Positions 15,588 to 24,165 of a stretch of 64,000 nucleotides of DNA are shown here, one piece after another. Position 1 is the stretch's first letter. Each line of letters opens with the position of its first letter. Both the position numbers and the translations under genes were made by a program. The notes beneath the pieces were generated by a model. It had not been told where the DNA came from and did not search any database. It saw only the letters and a list, made by a program, of their open reading frames with translations. Where the stretch lies: assembly GCA_942491485.1 (NCBI GenBank), contig CALOAX010000004.1, forward strand, positions 868,001 through 932,000, given 5' to 3'. This DNA comes from Desulfoluna sp942491485 (GTDB taxonomy: Bacteria; Desulfobacterota; Desulfobacteria; Desulfobacterales; Desulfolunaceae).

Positions 15588-18500
15588 ATGAGAAAAAGAG
15601 TGAGCTTGTTCACGTTGTTTGTCTGGAGCCTTGTGCTTGTCGTAATGGCCGGGGCCGGGGTTTATCTTTATGGCTCCTTGATACCCGCACCGGGGGACGG
15701 CGAATTCGCCTCGGCCGAGACAGGTACACACGAGCCCAATGGAACCAATCAGGCCGGCGGAACGGCTCAATCTGTGGCAGCCGGGGGACAGCCCCAGGCA
15801 AGATACACCATGACAGAACAAGATGAGGCGATTCACAGCGACAGCCTCGGAGATGTTTTCCTGTTTTCGGAAGGGGCCCCGGCAGACGTGGATACCCTTG
15901 ATTGGAACGCCAACCCATCCTCATTCAGCCTGAAAGGCAACAAAGATGGCCGGGCGGACTTCGCGAGCCTGCTTCCCTACTGCGCAGTTCGGAAAATCAC
16001 CCTTGAAGACGGAAACGAGTACGACCGGTTCCTGCTCCCCGGCGGGGGGCACCCGGAAGAACCGGGCCTGCCGAACATAACCGGTTACCAGACCATGATC
16101 CGGATTCCTAAAGGTGCACGGGTTGCCCTGGAGATGGATGAGATTCTCTGGGCCTCCCTCGACCGGGACGTCACTTTAGATCCGCTTCAGCGTCCCATAC
16201 CGGATGTTGCTCTCTTGAACGGTGAACGCCCTGACGAGAACATGCCCTTTGTGAAAAACCACGAGGCGTATGCAAAGGACGCCTTTTCAGAACGTGGTCC
16301 CGTGGAGCTGGTTAATACGGTATCGGTCAGGGGCAAGACCTTTGCCGTTGTTGCCTACCGCCCCCTCGACTTTAACCCTGCCGGAAAAGCCGTTCGCCTG
16401 GCCACCAGGGTGAACTGGCACCTCTCCATCACCCCCCTTGAAGGCACGGCCCCAGATGAGCAAAGGGACGCCGCTGACCCGGGGGGAGAGATTCTGGCCT
16501 CGGACATCGATTTGCGAACGGAAGATCAGGTTGTATCAGAATCCCGCAGCGTCGACGTCTCCGCTGATATCAACGAGCAGGTGACCGCCGAAAACGCCGA
16601 TTACCTCATCATAACGGATGCGGCTTATTCAGGTGCTGTCGCCCCCCTTGCAGAGTGGAAGCGGAAAAAAGGGTACAGGGTTTTTGTTGCCACCATGGCA
16701 GAGGTGGGGGCGACGGATGACGACGTAAAAACCTACATTCAAGAGGCGTATGCCGGTGGCAATGCGCGGACCTCCTTTGTCCTTCTTGTGGGGGATCACG
16801 AAGATGTGCCTTCCTTTGAGGTGGTGGGGCATCCGTATCACGGCAGTGATCATCTGTGGCACACGGATTACGAATACGCCTGTGTGGATGGGAACGACCG
16901 GTACGCAGACGTAACCATCGGGCGCCTTCCCGGGGATACGGCGGCCGAGGTCACTGTCATGGTGAATAAAATTCTCACCTATGAAACGAACCCACCGCTG
17001 AATGATCGGTACAACCATATGCTGGTGGCGGGCCAGTTTCAGGACAGCAACAACGGTGGGAACCTTACTGCCGACCGGATGTTTATGGAGGACCTCCACA
17101 GAATTTCGGACTTTCTCGGACCGGACTATGATTTTTTCAGTGGCGAGGGGGATGCCTACAACAAAGGGTATGCCATTCATACCGCCCTGCAGTGGGATGC
17201 CGACAGAGACGAAGAACTTCGTTACGGCGGTTGGAGGTACGGTTCCGGTCGGTTGACCCCTCCCAACCCGGTTCCCCTGGTGTGGAAAAACATGGGGGCG
17301 GGAGACAGGGCGGATATTTCCGCTGCCATCAACGATGGGGTGAGTCTTGTGGTTCACCGCGACCACGGGTATGGCAGCGGAGCCGGCTGGGCAGACCCGC
17401 ATTACACAGCCACTGAGGTCAATGGCTTGACAAACGGTACCATGACGCCCGTGGTCTTCAGCCTCAACTGCGCCACCGGATGGTTTGACGGCAAAGACAG
17501 CTTTGCCGAATCCTGGGTCAACAATGAAAAGGGCGGTGCCGTGGGGTTCACAGGGGCTGCCAGGGTGAGTTACTCGGGGTACAATGATCTGTTTCATGTG
17601 GGGCTCATGGACACTTTTTGGAGCGATTACGACACCACCTGGGACAGTGATCTTTACCCTGCCTCCTGGAAGCCTGCCTCGGCCCTGAACCGTGCAAAGC
17701 ACCGGGTATTTGCCTATTATGGGACAGGCGACAGGACCGCTTTTTTAACGGCTCGTTTTTTCAACTGGCTTGGGGATCCGGACATGGAGCTGAGAACCAG
17801 GCGCCCAGCTTCCCTTACCGTGACCCACCCTGAGACGATCTCAGCCGGTACTCTCGAGACCTTTGATGTCACCGTGCAGAAAAACGGCACCCCCCTTGCT
17901 CATGCCAGGGTGGCCATTGTCATGGACAAGGCCGTGGGATCTGAAACCCATGTGGTGTTTACCGGGGCCGATGGCATCGCCTCCTTCTCTTTTACCCCCC
18001 AGGACACAGCAACCTTTACCGTCACCGTCACCGAACATGATGCCATCCCCTATGAAGGCCTGATGGCGGCAGGGGCAGGGAGCAACCTGCCGCCCATCGC
18101 CGATGCCGGTCCGGATCAGGCCGTCGTGGAAGGCTCAGGTGTCACCCTTACCGGCGCGGCGTCAAGGGACAGAGACGGAAGCCTCTCCGCATACCTGTGG
18201 GAACAGCAGGGGGGCACCCGGGTGACTCTGTCTGACCCGAACTCTTCAAGACCTTCGTTTGTCGCCCCTGATGTCAGGGGGGATGAAGCCCTGACGTTTA
18301 CCCTGACCGTGACGGACAACGAAGGACTGGTCGCCTCGGATGCCTGTGTTGTAAACGTTAAAGATATCAGCCTTGCACCGGTTGCCGATGCAGGACGAGA
18401 CGTCAGTGTCTATGAAAACAGCCAGGTTGTTCTTAATGGCTCGGCCTCCCATGACGATGATGGGCAGATTGTTTCGTACCGTTGGGATCATGTGTCGGGT

Positions 18501-21296
18501 CCAGCTGTTGTTTTTGCCGATGCGTCGTTAATAAAGCCGACGTTTACGGCGCCTATGGTGGACGACCCGTACCAGGTGATCACCCTTCGCCTGACGGTGA
18601 CGGACAACACGGGGCTCACCGGCTCGGCCCTCTGCCGTGTCTATGTTTATTCCAATTCAAACCAGCCGCCTGTTGCAAACGCGGGGTCTGACCATACGGT
18701 GTATGAGCGAACGCGGGTTGAGCTTGACGGGTCAGGGTCCAACGACACTGACGGAACCATCCGCTCCTACCGGTGGAGCCAGGTGAGCGGCCCCTCCGTT
18801 GTTCTGTCAAATGCGGGGGCTGCTCAGGCGGCCTTTACGGCCCCTGACGTTTCAGCCCTTGAGTCGGTGGTCATGCGGCTCACCGTGACCGATGACGACG
18901 GTGCCACTGCTTCGGATACATGCTCTGTGGATATTTTGAACAAAAAGAGGGCTCCTCAGGCCAATGCCGGGGATGACGTCCGAGTTTGGGAAAGACGCCA
19001 GGTTACCCTTGACGGCTCACGTTCCAGTGACCCCGACGGCTGGCTGGTGGCCTACCGGTGGGAACAGATGGCAGGCCCTGCAGTCACCCTGTCCAGCACT
19101 TCCGTGTTGAGGCCCACATTCATCGCTCCGGATACCGGCATGGAAGGGGAAACCCTGGTGTTCAGACTCACGGTAACCGACAATGAGGGCGGCTCGGCCA
19201 GGGATGAGTGCTTTGTTACCGTAGACTGGGTCAATGACTCCCCCATTGCCGACGCCGGTCCCGACCAGACGGCCTCCCGGGGAGACAGGGTGATATTGAA
19301 TGCAGGCGGATCCTCAGATTCCGATGATGGGATTGCAAGTTATCGGTGGGAGCAACTCTCTGGCTCCGGCGTGACACTTTACGACAGCGAGACATCAACG
19401 CCATGGTTTCGAGCCGGCTCGGTTGATACCGATGGGCAAGCCGTTGAATTCCGCGTCACCGTGACGGACAGGCATGGTCTTTCAGACACCGATCGGTGCA
19501 TTGTGAACCTTCTCAATAGAAATTTTCCCCCCGTTGCGGATGCAGGCCCCGATGTCACCGTATCGGCTGGGGAGAACGTGACCTTGGACGGATCGAACTC
19601 TTCCGACTCCGATGGTGCGGTGGCTACCTGGGCGTGGGACCAGATCAAGGGACCGAAGGTCGTGCTTGCAGGCAACACCATGCGGACTCTCTCTTTTGCC
19701 GTACCGGACTCAGGGACCGGAGGAGGACCCCTTGAGTTCGAACTTACCGTTACAGATTCCGGAGGCCTTGCCGCCACCGATACGGTGCTGGTCAATATCA
19801 CCACCGGTGGCATGCCGCCCTCAGCCGATGCAGGCCCTGACCAGAGGGTCGAGGCCGGGGCAAGCGTGGTGCTTAACGGTGCCAACTCGTCAGACCCGGA
19901 CGGCGGGATCACATCTTTTCGTTGGAAGCAGGTCCAGGGGCAGCCGGTGGCGCTGCTGGAGACCACCTCTGTGAAACCGGTTTTTACGGCGGAACTCTCT
20001 GGCGATGATACCGTGTTTCTCAGCTTTGAGTTGACCGTGACCGACAAGGACGGCCTCTCATCGTCTGACATCTGCCATGTCAATGTCAGCCCTGTCGGCA
20101 TGTCCCCCGTGACTCCCGTGGCAGATGCCGGGGCATCACAGAGTGTAAGCAGAGGGGCCTTTGTTACGGTTGACGGCTCCCGATCATCCGACCCGGACGG
20201 CGGCACGTTGACTTACCTGTGGAAGCAGACAAACGGTCCCTCCGTGACTCTCTCCGACCCCACAGCCGTTTCCCCTGGATTTACGGTGGGTTCGCTCAGC
20301 TCATTTTCGGACACATGCATCGGTTTTGCCCTGACCGTCACCAATGAATGCGGCTTGAGTGCCAATGCCGTGACCCTTGTCAACGTGGTTGAGGAGAGCA
20401 CGGCTCCCGTTGCTGATGCCGGGGCAGACCTGGCTGTGGAAGAGGGGGTGACCGTGACCCTTGATGCCTCGGGCTCAACGGATGCACGTTTGTTTCTCTG
20501 GGAGCAGGTCGACGGCAGTGGTGTGACTCTTTCAAACCCCACGTCTGCCAAGCCCACATTTGTGGCACCGTATATTGACAGTGAGATGACGGTTCGGAAA
20601 TTCACGGTGACGGTTCAAAACAGTTTCGGGTTGAAGTCCCGGGACGAGGTGACCGTGACGATTCTTGACAACAGGATAGACGATACCCCCGGCTCTCTCT
20701 CCTTTAGAAACACCCGAGGGGAGCAGGTCCGGATTCAATCCGATGTCGGGGATGACATCACCAAGCTCTATCCCATCTCTGATCAGGATCTGGCGGGGGA
20801 TGAAAACCGTCCGGATGCCTTTGGCTCCGACCTGCTCGATTTCGAAGTCAAAATGGTCACTCCCGAGGACAAAACAGCCGTGGTCTGGGTCAACCTTCCG
20901 GAGGCAGCGCCTGAAGGCTACAGCTGGTACAAGTTTTCAAGGAAGAACAGTCGGTGGGTGAACTTTGACAGGTCCCTTATCTCCGGTGGCACCGGCGATG
21001 GCGCCGTTATCAGTGCGGACAGAAGGACGGTGACATTGTACCTTACGGACAATGGAATCTATGACGATGACGATGCCGTGGGGCTCGTTCGAGATCCGGG
21101 GGGCATGGCAAAGGCTTCCGTGCAGGGGAGTGCAAGCCCAAGCCCTGCAGGTGGAGGCTCCGGCGGAGGCGGCGGGTGCGCCATGAACAGGCATGGGAAC
21201 GACGGGGTGTTTGACCCCACGTTGATTCTTCTGCTCTCCCTCTCGTTTGCCGCCACCGTGTGGCGACGGCGAAAGAGACGACAGGCAAAGGGGTAA
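15588..21296 (+). CDS. Secreted gingipain-like C25 peptidase with nine PKD-type repeats and a JDVT-CTERM-like tail
   Basis: A 1902-residue exported protein. An N-terminal signal/membrane segment (VSLFTLFVWSLVLVVMAGAG) precedes a propeptide region and a peptidase C25 domain (about 320-730) with YLIITDAAYSGAV and FVLLVGDHEDVPSFE; the catalytic pair is His593 (HRDHGYG) and Cys628 (SLNCATG). An Ig-like stretch follows, then nine PKD-like repeats of about 97 residues from 836 to 1700, each opening with a variant of PVADAGPD and ending LTVTD-x-GL. A choice-of-anchor-type domain (about 1700-1855) precedes GGGSGGGGGCAMN (Cys1864), a hydrophobic helix and RRRKRR. Expected to be processed and displayed on the cell surface. 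ATG 15567, with AAGG upstream, is an alternative start. Expression is under the GEMM-I riboswitch. Confidence 0.9.
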   Translation: MRKRVSLFTLFVWSLVLVVMAGAGVYLYGSLIPAPGDGEFASAETGTHEPNGTNQAGGTAQSVAAGGQPQARYTMTEQDEAIHSDSLGDVFLFSEGAPADVDTLDWNANPSSFSLKGNKDGRADFASLLPYCAVRKITLEDGNEYDRFLLPGGGHPEEPGLPNITGYQTMIRIPKGARVALEMDEILWASLDRDVTLDPLQRPIPDVALLNGERPDENMPFVKNHEAYAKDAFSERGPVELVNTVSVRGKTFAVVAYRPLDFNPAGKAVRLATRVNWHLSITPLEGTAPDEQRDAADPGGEILASDIDLRTEDQVVSESRSVDVSADINEQVTAENADYLIITDAAYSGAVAPLAEWKRKKGYRVFVATMAEVGATDDDVKTYIQEAYAGGNARTSFVLLVGDHEDVPSFEVVGHPYHGSDHLWHTDYEYACVDGNDRYADVTIGRLPGDTAAEVTVMVNKILTYETNPPLNDRYNHMLVAGQFQDSNNGGNLTADRMFMEDLHRISDFLGPDYDFFSGEGDAYNKGYAIHTALQWDADRDEELRYGGWRYGSGRLTPPNPVPLVWKNMGAGDRADISAAINDGVSLVVHRDHGYGSGAGWADPHYTATEVNGLTNGTMTPVVFSLNCATGWFDGKDSFAESWVNNEKGGAVGFTGAARVSYSGYNDLFHVGLMDTFWSDYDTTWDSDLYPASWKPASALNRAKHRVFAYYGTGDRTAFLTARFFNWLGDPDMELRTRRPASLTVTHPETISAGTLETFDVTVQKNGTPLAHARVAIVMDKAVGSETHVVFTGADGIASFSFTPQDTATFTVTVTEHDAIPYEGLMAAGAGSNLPPIADAGPDQAVVEGSGVTLTGAASRDRDGSLSAYLWEQQGGTRVTLSDPNSSRPSFVAPDVRGDEALTFTLTVTDNEGLVASDACVVNVKDISLAPVADAGRDVSVYENSQVVLNGSASHDDDGQIVSYRWDHVSGPAVVFADASLIKPTFTAPMVDDPYQVITLRLTVTDNTGLTGSALCRVYVYSNSNQPPVANAGSDHTVYERTRVELDGSGSNDTDGTIRSYRWSQVSGPSVVLSNAGAAQAAFTAPDVSALESVVMRLTVTDDDGATASDTCSVDILNKKRAPQANAGDDVRVWERRQVTLDGSRSSDPDGWLVAYRWEQMAGPAVTLSSTSVLRPTFIAPDTGMEGETLVFRLTVTDNEGGSARDECFVTVDWVNDSPIADAGPDQTASRGDRVILNAGGSSDSDDGIASYRWEQLSGSGVTLYDSETSTPWFRAGSVDTDGQAVEFRVTVTDRHGLSDTDRCIVNLLNRNFPPVADAGPDVTVSAGENVTLDGSNSSDSDGAVATWAWDQIKGPKVVLAGNTMRTLSFAVPDSGTGGGPLEFELTVTDSGGLAATDTVLVNITTGGMPPSADAGPDQRVEAGASVVLNGANSSDPDGGITSFRWKQVQGQPVALLETTSVKPVFTAELSGDDTVFLSFELTVTDKDGLSSSDICHVNVSPVGMSPVTPVADAGASQSVSRGAFVTVDGSRSSDPDGGTLTYLWKQTNGPSVTLSDPTAVSPGFTVGSLSSFSDTCIGFALTVTNECGLSANAVTLVNVVEESTAPVADAGADLAVEEGVTVTLDASGSTDARLFLWEQVDGSGVTLSNPTSAKPTFVAPYIDSEMTVRKFTVTVQNSFGLKSRDEVTVTILDNRIDDTPGSLSFRNTRGEQVRIQSDVGDDITKLYPISDQDLAGDENRPDAFGSDLLDFEVKMVTPEDKTAVVWVNLPEAAPEGYSWYKFSRKNSRWVNFDRSLISGGTGDGAVISADRRTVTLYLTDNGIYDDDDAVGLVRDPGGMAKASVQGSASPSPAGGGSGGGGGCAMNRHGNDGVFDPTLILLLSLSFAATVWRRRKRRQAKG

Positions 21297-21310
21297 GTGG
21301 AGGGGGAAAA

Positions 21311-21409
21311 GCCTCCGGCGGCAAGGTGCGCCATCTTGAAAGCAGGGTGCGAATGCTCCCACCCCTCGTTCCTCGGGGTGATCACATTCGCTGACGGGCC
21401 GAGCCCGTG
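21311..21409 (+). repeat. R1 repeat copy
   Basis: Starts 14 bases after the C25 peptidase stop with GCCTCCGGCGG. The CAAGGTGCGCCATCTTG and CCCCTCGTTCCTCGGGG hairpins, CACATTCGC and the GACGGGCCGAGCCCGT hairpin are all present. Confidence 0.8.
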
Positions 21410-21498
21410 GTCATCCTCTTCACCGGAGTTAATCCGGCCCATTCAACCGTTGGATTAAAATCGGAACACCCATCATTCATGTGCTTGCCACGCATCCC

Positions 21499-21603
21499 GC
21501 TCACCCTTGCACATAACGCGAATGCGAGGGATGCTGCATAGAAAACGACCCTGTCGCATTCGCCACAGGGGTTCAAGGTGCCCCCACCTTGCCGCCGGAG
21601 GCA
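21499..21603 (-). repeat. R1 repeat copy, inverted
   Basis: On the minus strand it begins GCCTCCGGCGGCAAGGTGGG directly after the yqhD stop region, continues with GGGGGCACCTTGAACCCC and has GCGAATGCGAC further on. It faces the plus-strand copy at 21311 so that both convergent genes end in the same element. Confidence 0.75.
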
Positions 21604-21624
21604 CGCTTTTGTCCCTGTCCTGAT

Positions 21625-22782
21625 TTACATCGCGTCTTTGAGGATCTGCCGGCTCACATCCAGGGTGACCTCTCCTGTCTCGGAAAGGGCGGTCAGGCCA
21701 TGGGCCTCAAGGGCATTGATGATGTCCTCGATGCGATCTTCAGTCACCCCGTAGGATGAAAGCCGGGTGCTGACCCCCAACTCCTCGAAAAAGGCGCGGG
21801 TTTTATCGATGGCCAGAGTGATGCGGCTCTCCTCATCTCCTTCGGTGATGTGCCATACCCTGGCCGCATACTGGAGGAGCTTTTCCCGTTTCTGGTCTTT
21901 GCGGATGGTCCAGATGGACGGTTGCAGGATGGCCAGTGTTTTCCCGTGATCGATGCCAAACAGGGCGGTGAGTTCGTGGCCGATCATGTGGGTGGTCCAG
22001 TCCTGAGGGACACCGGCGCCGATGAGCCCATTGAGGGCATTTGTGGCGCACCACACGAGGTTTGCCCGTGCATCATAGTCCGTGGGTTCGTCGATGGTCT
22101 TTTTCCCGATTTCAATGAGGGTCCGAAGGATGCCCTCCGCGGTACGGTCTTGGAATCTGCCTTCCGCCGGAAGGGTGACGTACTGTTCCACGGTGTGAAT
22201 AAAGGTATCGATGATGCCATTGGCCACCTGGGTTGCAGGCAGCGAGTAGGTAAGCGTCGGGTCCAGGATGGAGAATTTGGGAAACGCCAGGGGGCTGAAC
22301 ACGGGGAACTTGCCGCCGTTGTGGCTGATGACGCCACCGTTGTTCATCTCCGATCCTGTGGCAGGAAGGGTCACCACCGTACCGAGGGGGAGGGCCGTGG
22401 TGACGGGCACAGGCTGGAATCCATGGGATAACAGGTCTTCGGCATTTCCATCGGCATGTGCAGCGAGGGCGATGAATTTGGTGCCGTCCATGACCGAGCC
22501 CCCTCCCACAGCCAGCAGAAAGTCGATGTTCTCCTCGTTCACCACCTCCACAGCCTTCATCAGGGTTGTAAACTTAGGGTTGGGTTCGATGCCTCCAAAC
22601 TCCTTGAGCTCACGGCCGGGCAACGCCTTAATCACTTTTTCGAGGGTGCCGTATTTTTTCACGCTTCCCCCGCCGTACAGGATCAACACCTTTGCCTTTT
22701 TGGGGACAAGGTTGTCCAGTTCTGACAGTCGATCTTTTCCGAAAACAATATGGGTAGGGTTGTAAAAATCAAAATTCAGCAT
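21625..22782 (-). CDS. yqhD: NADPH-dependent iron/zinc-containing alcohol dehydrogenase (aldehyde reductase), YqhD-like
   Basis: A 385-residue cytoplasmic enzyme, almost the same length as E. coli YqhD (387). The N-terminal NADPH domain has LILYGGGSVKKYG and LAVGGGSVMDGTKFIA; the C-terminal metal domain has the DTFIHTVEQY, GAGVPQDWTTHMIGHELTALFGIDHG His cluster that binds the catalytic metal. YqhD reduces toxic short-chain aldehydes such as methylglyoxal and acrolein to alcohols. ATG 22782 is preceded by AAAGGAG. It is divergent from a YqhC-type activator, the arrangement known from E. coli, so induction by electrophilic aldehydes is a fair inference. Confidence 0.92.
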   Translation of the reverse strand: MLNFDFYNPTHIVFGKDRLSELDNLVPKKAKVLILYGGGSVKKYGTLEKVIKALPGRELKEFGGIEPNPKFTTLMKAVEVVNEENIDFLLAVGGGSVMDGTKFIALAAHADGNAEDLLSHGFQPVPVTTALPLGTVVTLPATGSEMNNGGVISHNGGKFPVFSPLAFPKFSILDPTLTYSLPATQVANGIIDTFIHTVEQYVTLPAEGRFQDRTAEGILRTLIEIGKKTIDEPTDYDARANLVWCATNALNGLIGAGVPQDWTTHMIGHELTALFGIDHGKTLAILQPSIWTIRKDQKREKLLQYAARVWHITEGDEESRITLAIDKTRAFFEELGVSTRLSSYGVTEDRIEDIINALEAHGLTALSETGEVTLDVSRQILKDAM

Positions 22783-22957
22783 CTGTATTCTCCTTTGATC
22801 AGGTTGGTTATCTTGCTTGTTAATATAGAACACCCTGTTGAATTGGGAATAGACAAACCTGCCTGTTTTATGCCTGTTTCTGCTTTTGTAAGCAGGATAT
22901 ACTTATTTTGACCCCCTTTGTGGTACCGTGGGGCAAACAGATACCCAAGGAGTGACG
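22783..22957. promoter_or_regulatory. Divergent yqhD/yqhC-like promoter region with direct repeats
   Basis: The 175 bases between the divergent starts contain two direct GCCTGTTT repeats (22861-22868 and 22872-22879) exactly 11 bases apart, one helical turn, as expected for two AraC-type half-sites. No strong sigma-70 box is seen on the yqhD side, which fits an activator-dependent promoter. Site assignment is inferred. Confidence 0.5.
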
Positions 22958-23857
22958 ATGAGTGAGATGGCTATGTTGATGGATCGGTTGGCAGCAGGGG
23001 ACGGGTTGAGCGATACCCCACTTCCAGGGGTAAGAATCTACAAGGCGACCCAGTATGTGCCCCGTGCTCCGCTGCTCTACGAACAAGGGCTCATCATTGT
23101 GGGGCAGGGGGCCAAACGGGTGTTTTTGGGCAGTGTGGAGTATGAATACAACCCGGACAACTACCTGGTGTTGTCGGTTCCGCTTCCTGCCGAGTGTGAA
23201 ACCACCGCGTCCAAAGAAAACCCCCTTCTGGCATTGCTCGTGGATATCGACTTGCGTGTCCTCAACAACATCATCGGGGCCATGGATGATCACAGCGATC
23301 TCAGCCGGTGGGATGAACCCGTGAGTTCCCATGGCCTTTTTCTGGCCCATGCAGACGCGTCATTCAAGTTGGCGGTGCAACGGCTGCTGATGGCCCTTCA
23401 ATCACCGCTCGAAGCAGAGGTACTCGGAGAAGGGCTTGTCCGTGAATTGATCTTCAGGGTCATGAGCGGGGACAATGCGGCATCCCTGTATGCCCTGGCC
23501 ATGAAAAATTCCAACGTCTCCCGAATTGACAAGGCCCTGAAACAGATCCACGGCAGCTATCAGGAGCCCATGGACGTGACAGACCTGGCCGGCATGGTCA
23601 ACATGAGCGTCTCGGCCTTCCATCGTGCCTTTAAAGATGTTACGGCCTCATCCCCCATCCAGTACATCAAGAAAATCAGGCTGAATAAGGCCAAAGACCT
23701 GCTGCTGGAACAAGGCCTTCGGGTCAACGAAGCGGCAAGCACCGTGGGATACGAAAGCGCCACGCAGTTCAGCCGGGAATTTAAACGCTACTTTGGCGAC
23801 AGCCCTGTGGCCTTTGTAGGGCAGCAAAGGGCATTGCCTCCGGCGGCCAAGGGCTGA
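22958..23857 (+). CDS. yqhC: AraC-family activator, YqhC-like; C-terminus supplied by a repeat
   Basis: A 299-residue regulator. The N-terminal half is the AraC_N ligand domain (YEQGLIIVGQGAKRVFLG, YLVLSVPLP), the domain found in YqhC. The C-terminal half has two helix-turn-helices (MDVTDLAGMVNMSVSAFHRAFK and LRVNEAASTVGYESATQFSREFKRYFG). It is expected to bind the shared intergenic region and activate yqhD on aldehyde or oxidant exposure. ATG 22958 has AAGGAG 6 bases upstream; a longer frame from 22928 lacks one. The last seven residues or so (LPPAAKG) and the TGA stop are encoded by an R1 repeat that begins at about 23845, so the original stop has been replaced or read over. Confidence 0.85.
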   Translation: MSEMAMLMDRLAAGDGLSDTPLPGVRIYKATQYVPRAPLLYEQGLIIVGQGAKRVFLGSVEYEYNPDNYLVLSVPLPAECETTASKENPLLALLVDIDLRVLNNIIGAMDDHSDLSRWDEPVSSHGLFLAHADASFKLAVQRLLMALQSPLEAEVLGEGLVRELIFRVMSGDNAASLYALAMKNSNVSRIDKALKQIHGSYQEPMDVTDLAGMVNMSVSAFHRAFKDVTASSPIQYIKKIRLNKAKDLLLEQGLRVNEAASTVGYESATQFSREFKRYFGDSPVAFVGQQRALPPAAKG

Positions 23858-24075
23858 GCCCTTGGAACCCAGGTTCGCAAATGCTCCTTTACCCTCGTTC
23901 CTCGGGTACGTCACATCTGCTGACGGGCTGCGCCCGTGAATAACCGAAGGGGTTACCCAAGCGCCTTCAAGCAGCCCGAAGGGCTCTTCATGTTCTTCAT
24001 GGTTTTTATAAAAAGTGGAACCATGGCGTGAGCTGAATTTAGGTTGACTTTGGCCGGAATAACTCCGGTGGTATG
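23845..24075 (+). repeat. Full-length R1 element (about 230 bp)
   Basis: Contains in order: GCCTCCGGCGG head, CCAAGGGCTGAGCCCTTGG hairpin, CCCTCGTTCCTCGGG hairpin, GACGGGCTGCGCCCGT hairpin, CAGCCCGAAGGGCT, a CTTCATG pair and a final GGCCGGAATAACTCCGG hairpin after GTTGACTTT. It aligns over its whole length with 31476-31710. It starts inside the yqhC-like coding region. Confidence 0.85.
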
Positions 24076-24082
24076 GAAGGCG

Positions 24083-24125
24083 AAGCCACTGAGGGATTTG
24101 AATCTCTCAGTGGCTTTTTATCTTT
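24083..24125 (+). terminator. Strong intrinsic terminator
   Basis: AAGCCACTGAGGGATT pairs with AATCTCTCAGTGGCTT (16 pairs, one G-T) around a 2-base loop and is followed by TTTTTATCTTT on the plus strand. It ends transcription from the yqhC-like gene through the R1 element, before the convergent rhlE. Confidence 0.85.
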
Positions 24126-24165
24126 AATGAGGCTGAATCACAGGCGTGGGGTTGACGGGATGAAA

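Noticed and set aside
16629..17702. A 357-codon open frame on the minus strand
   Set aside because: Antisense to the C25 catalytic domain; His-, Pro- and Val-rich composition typical of shadow frames.
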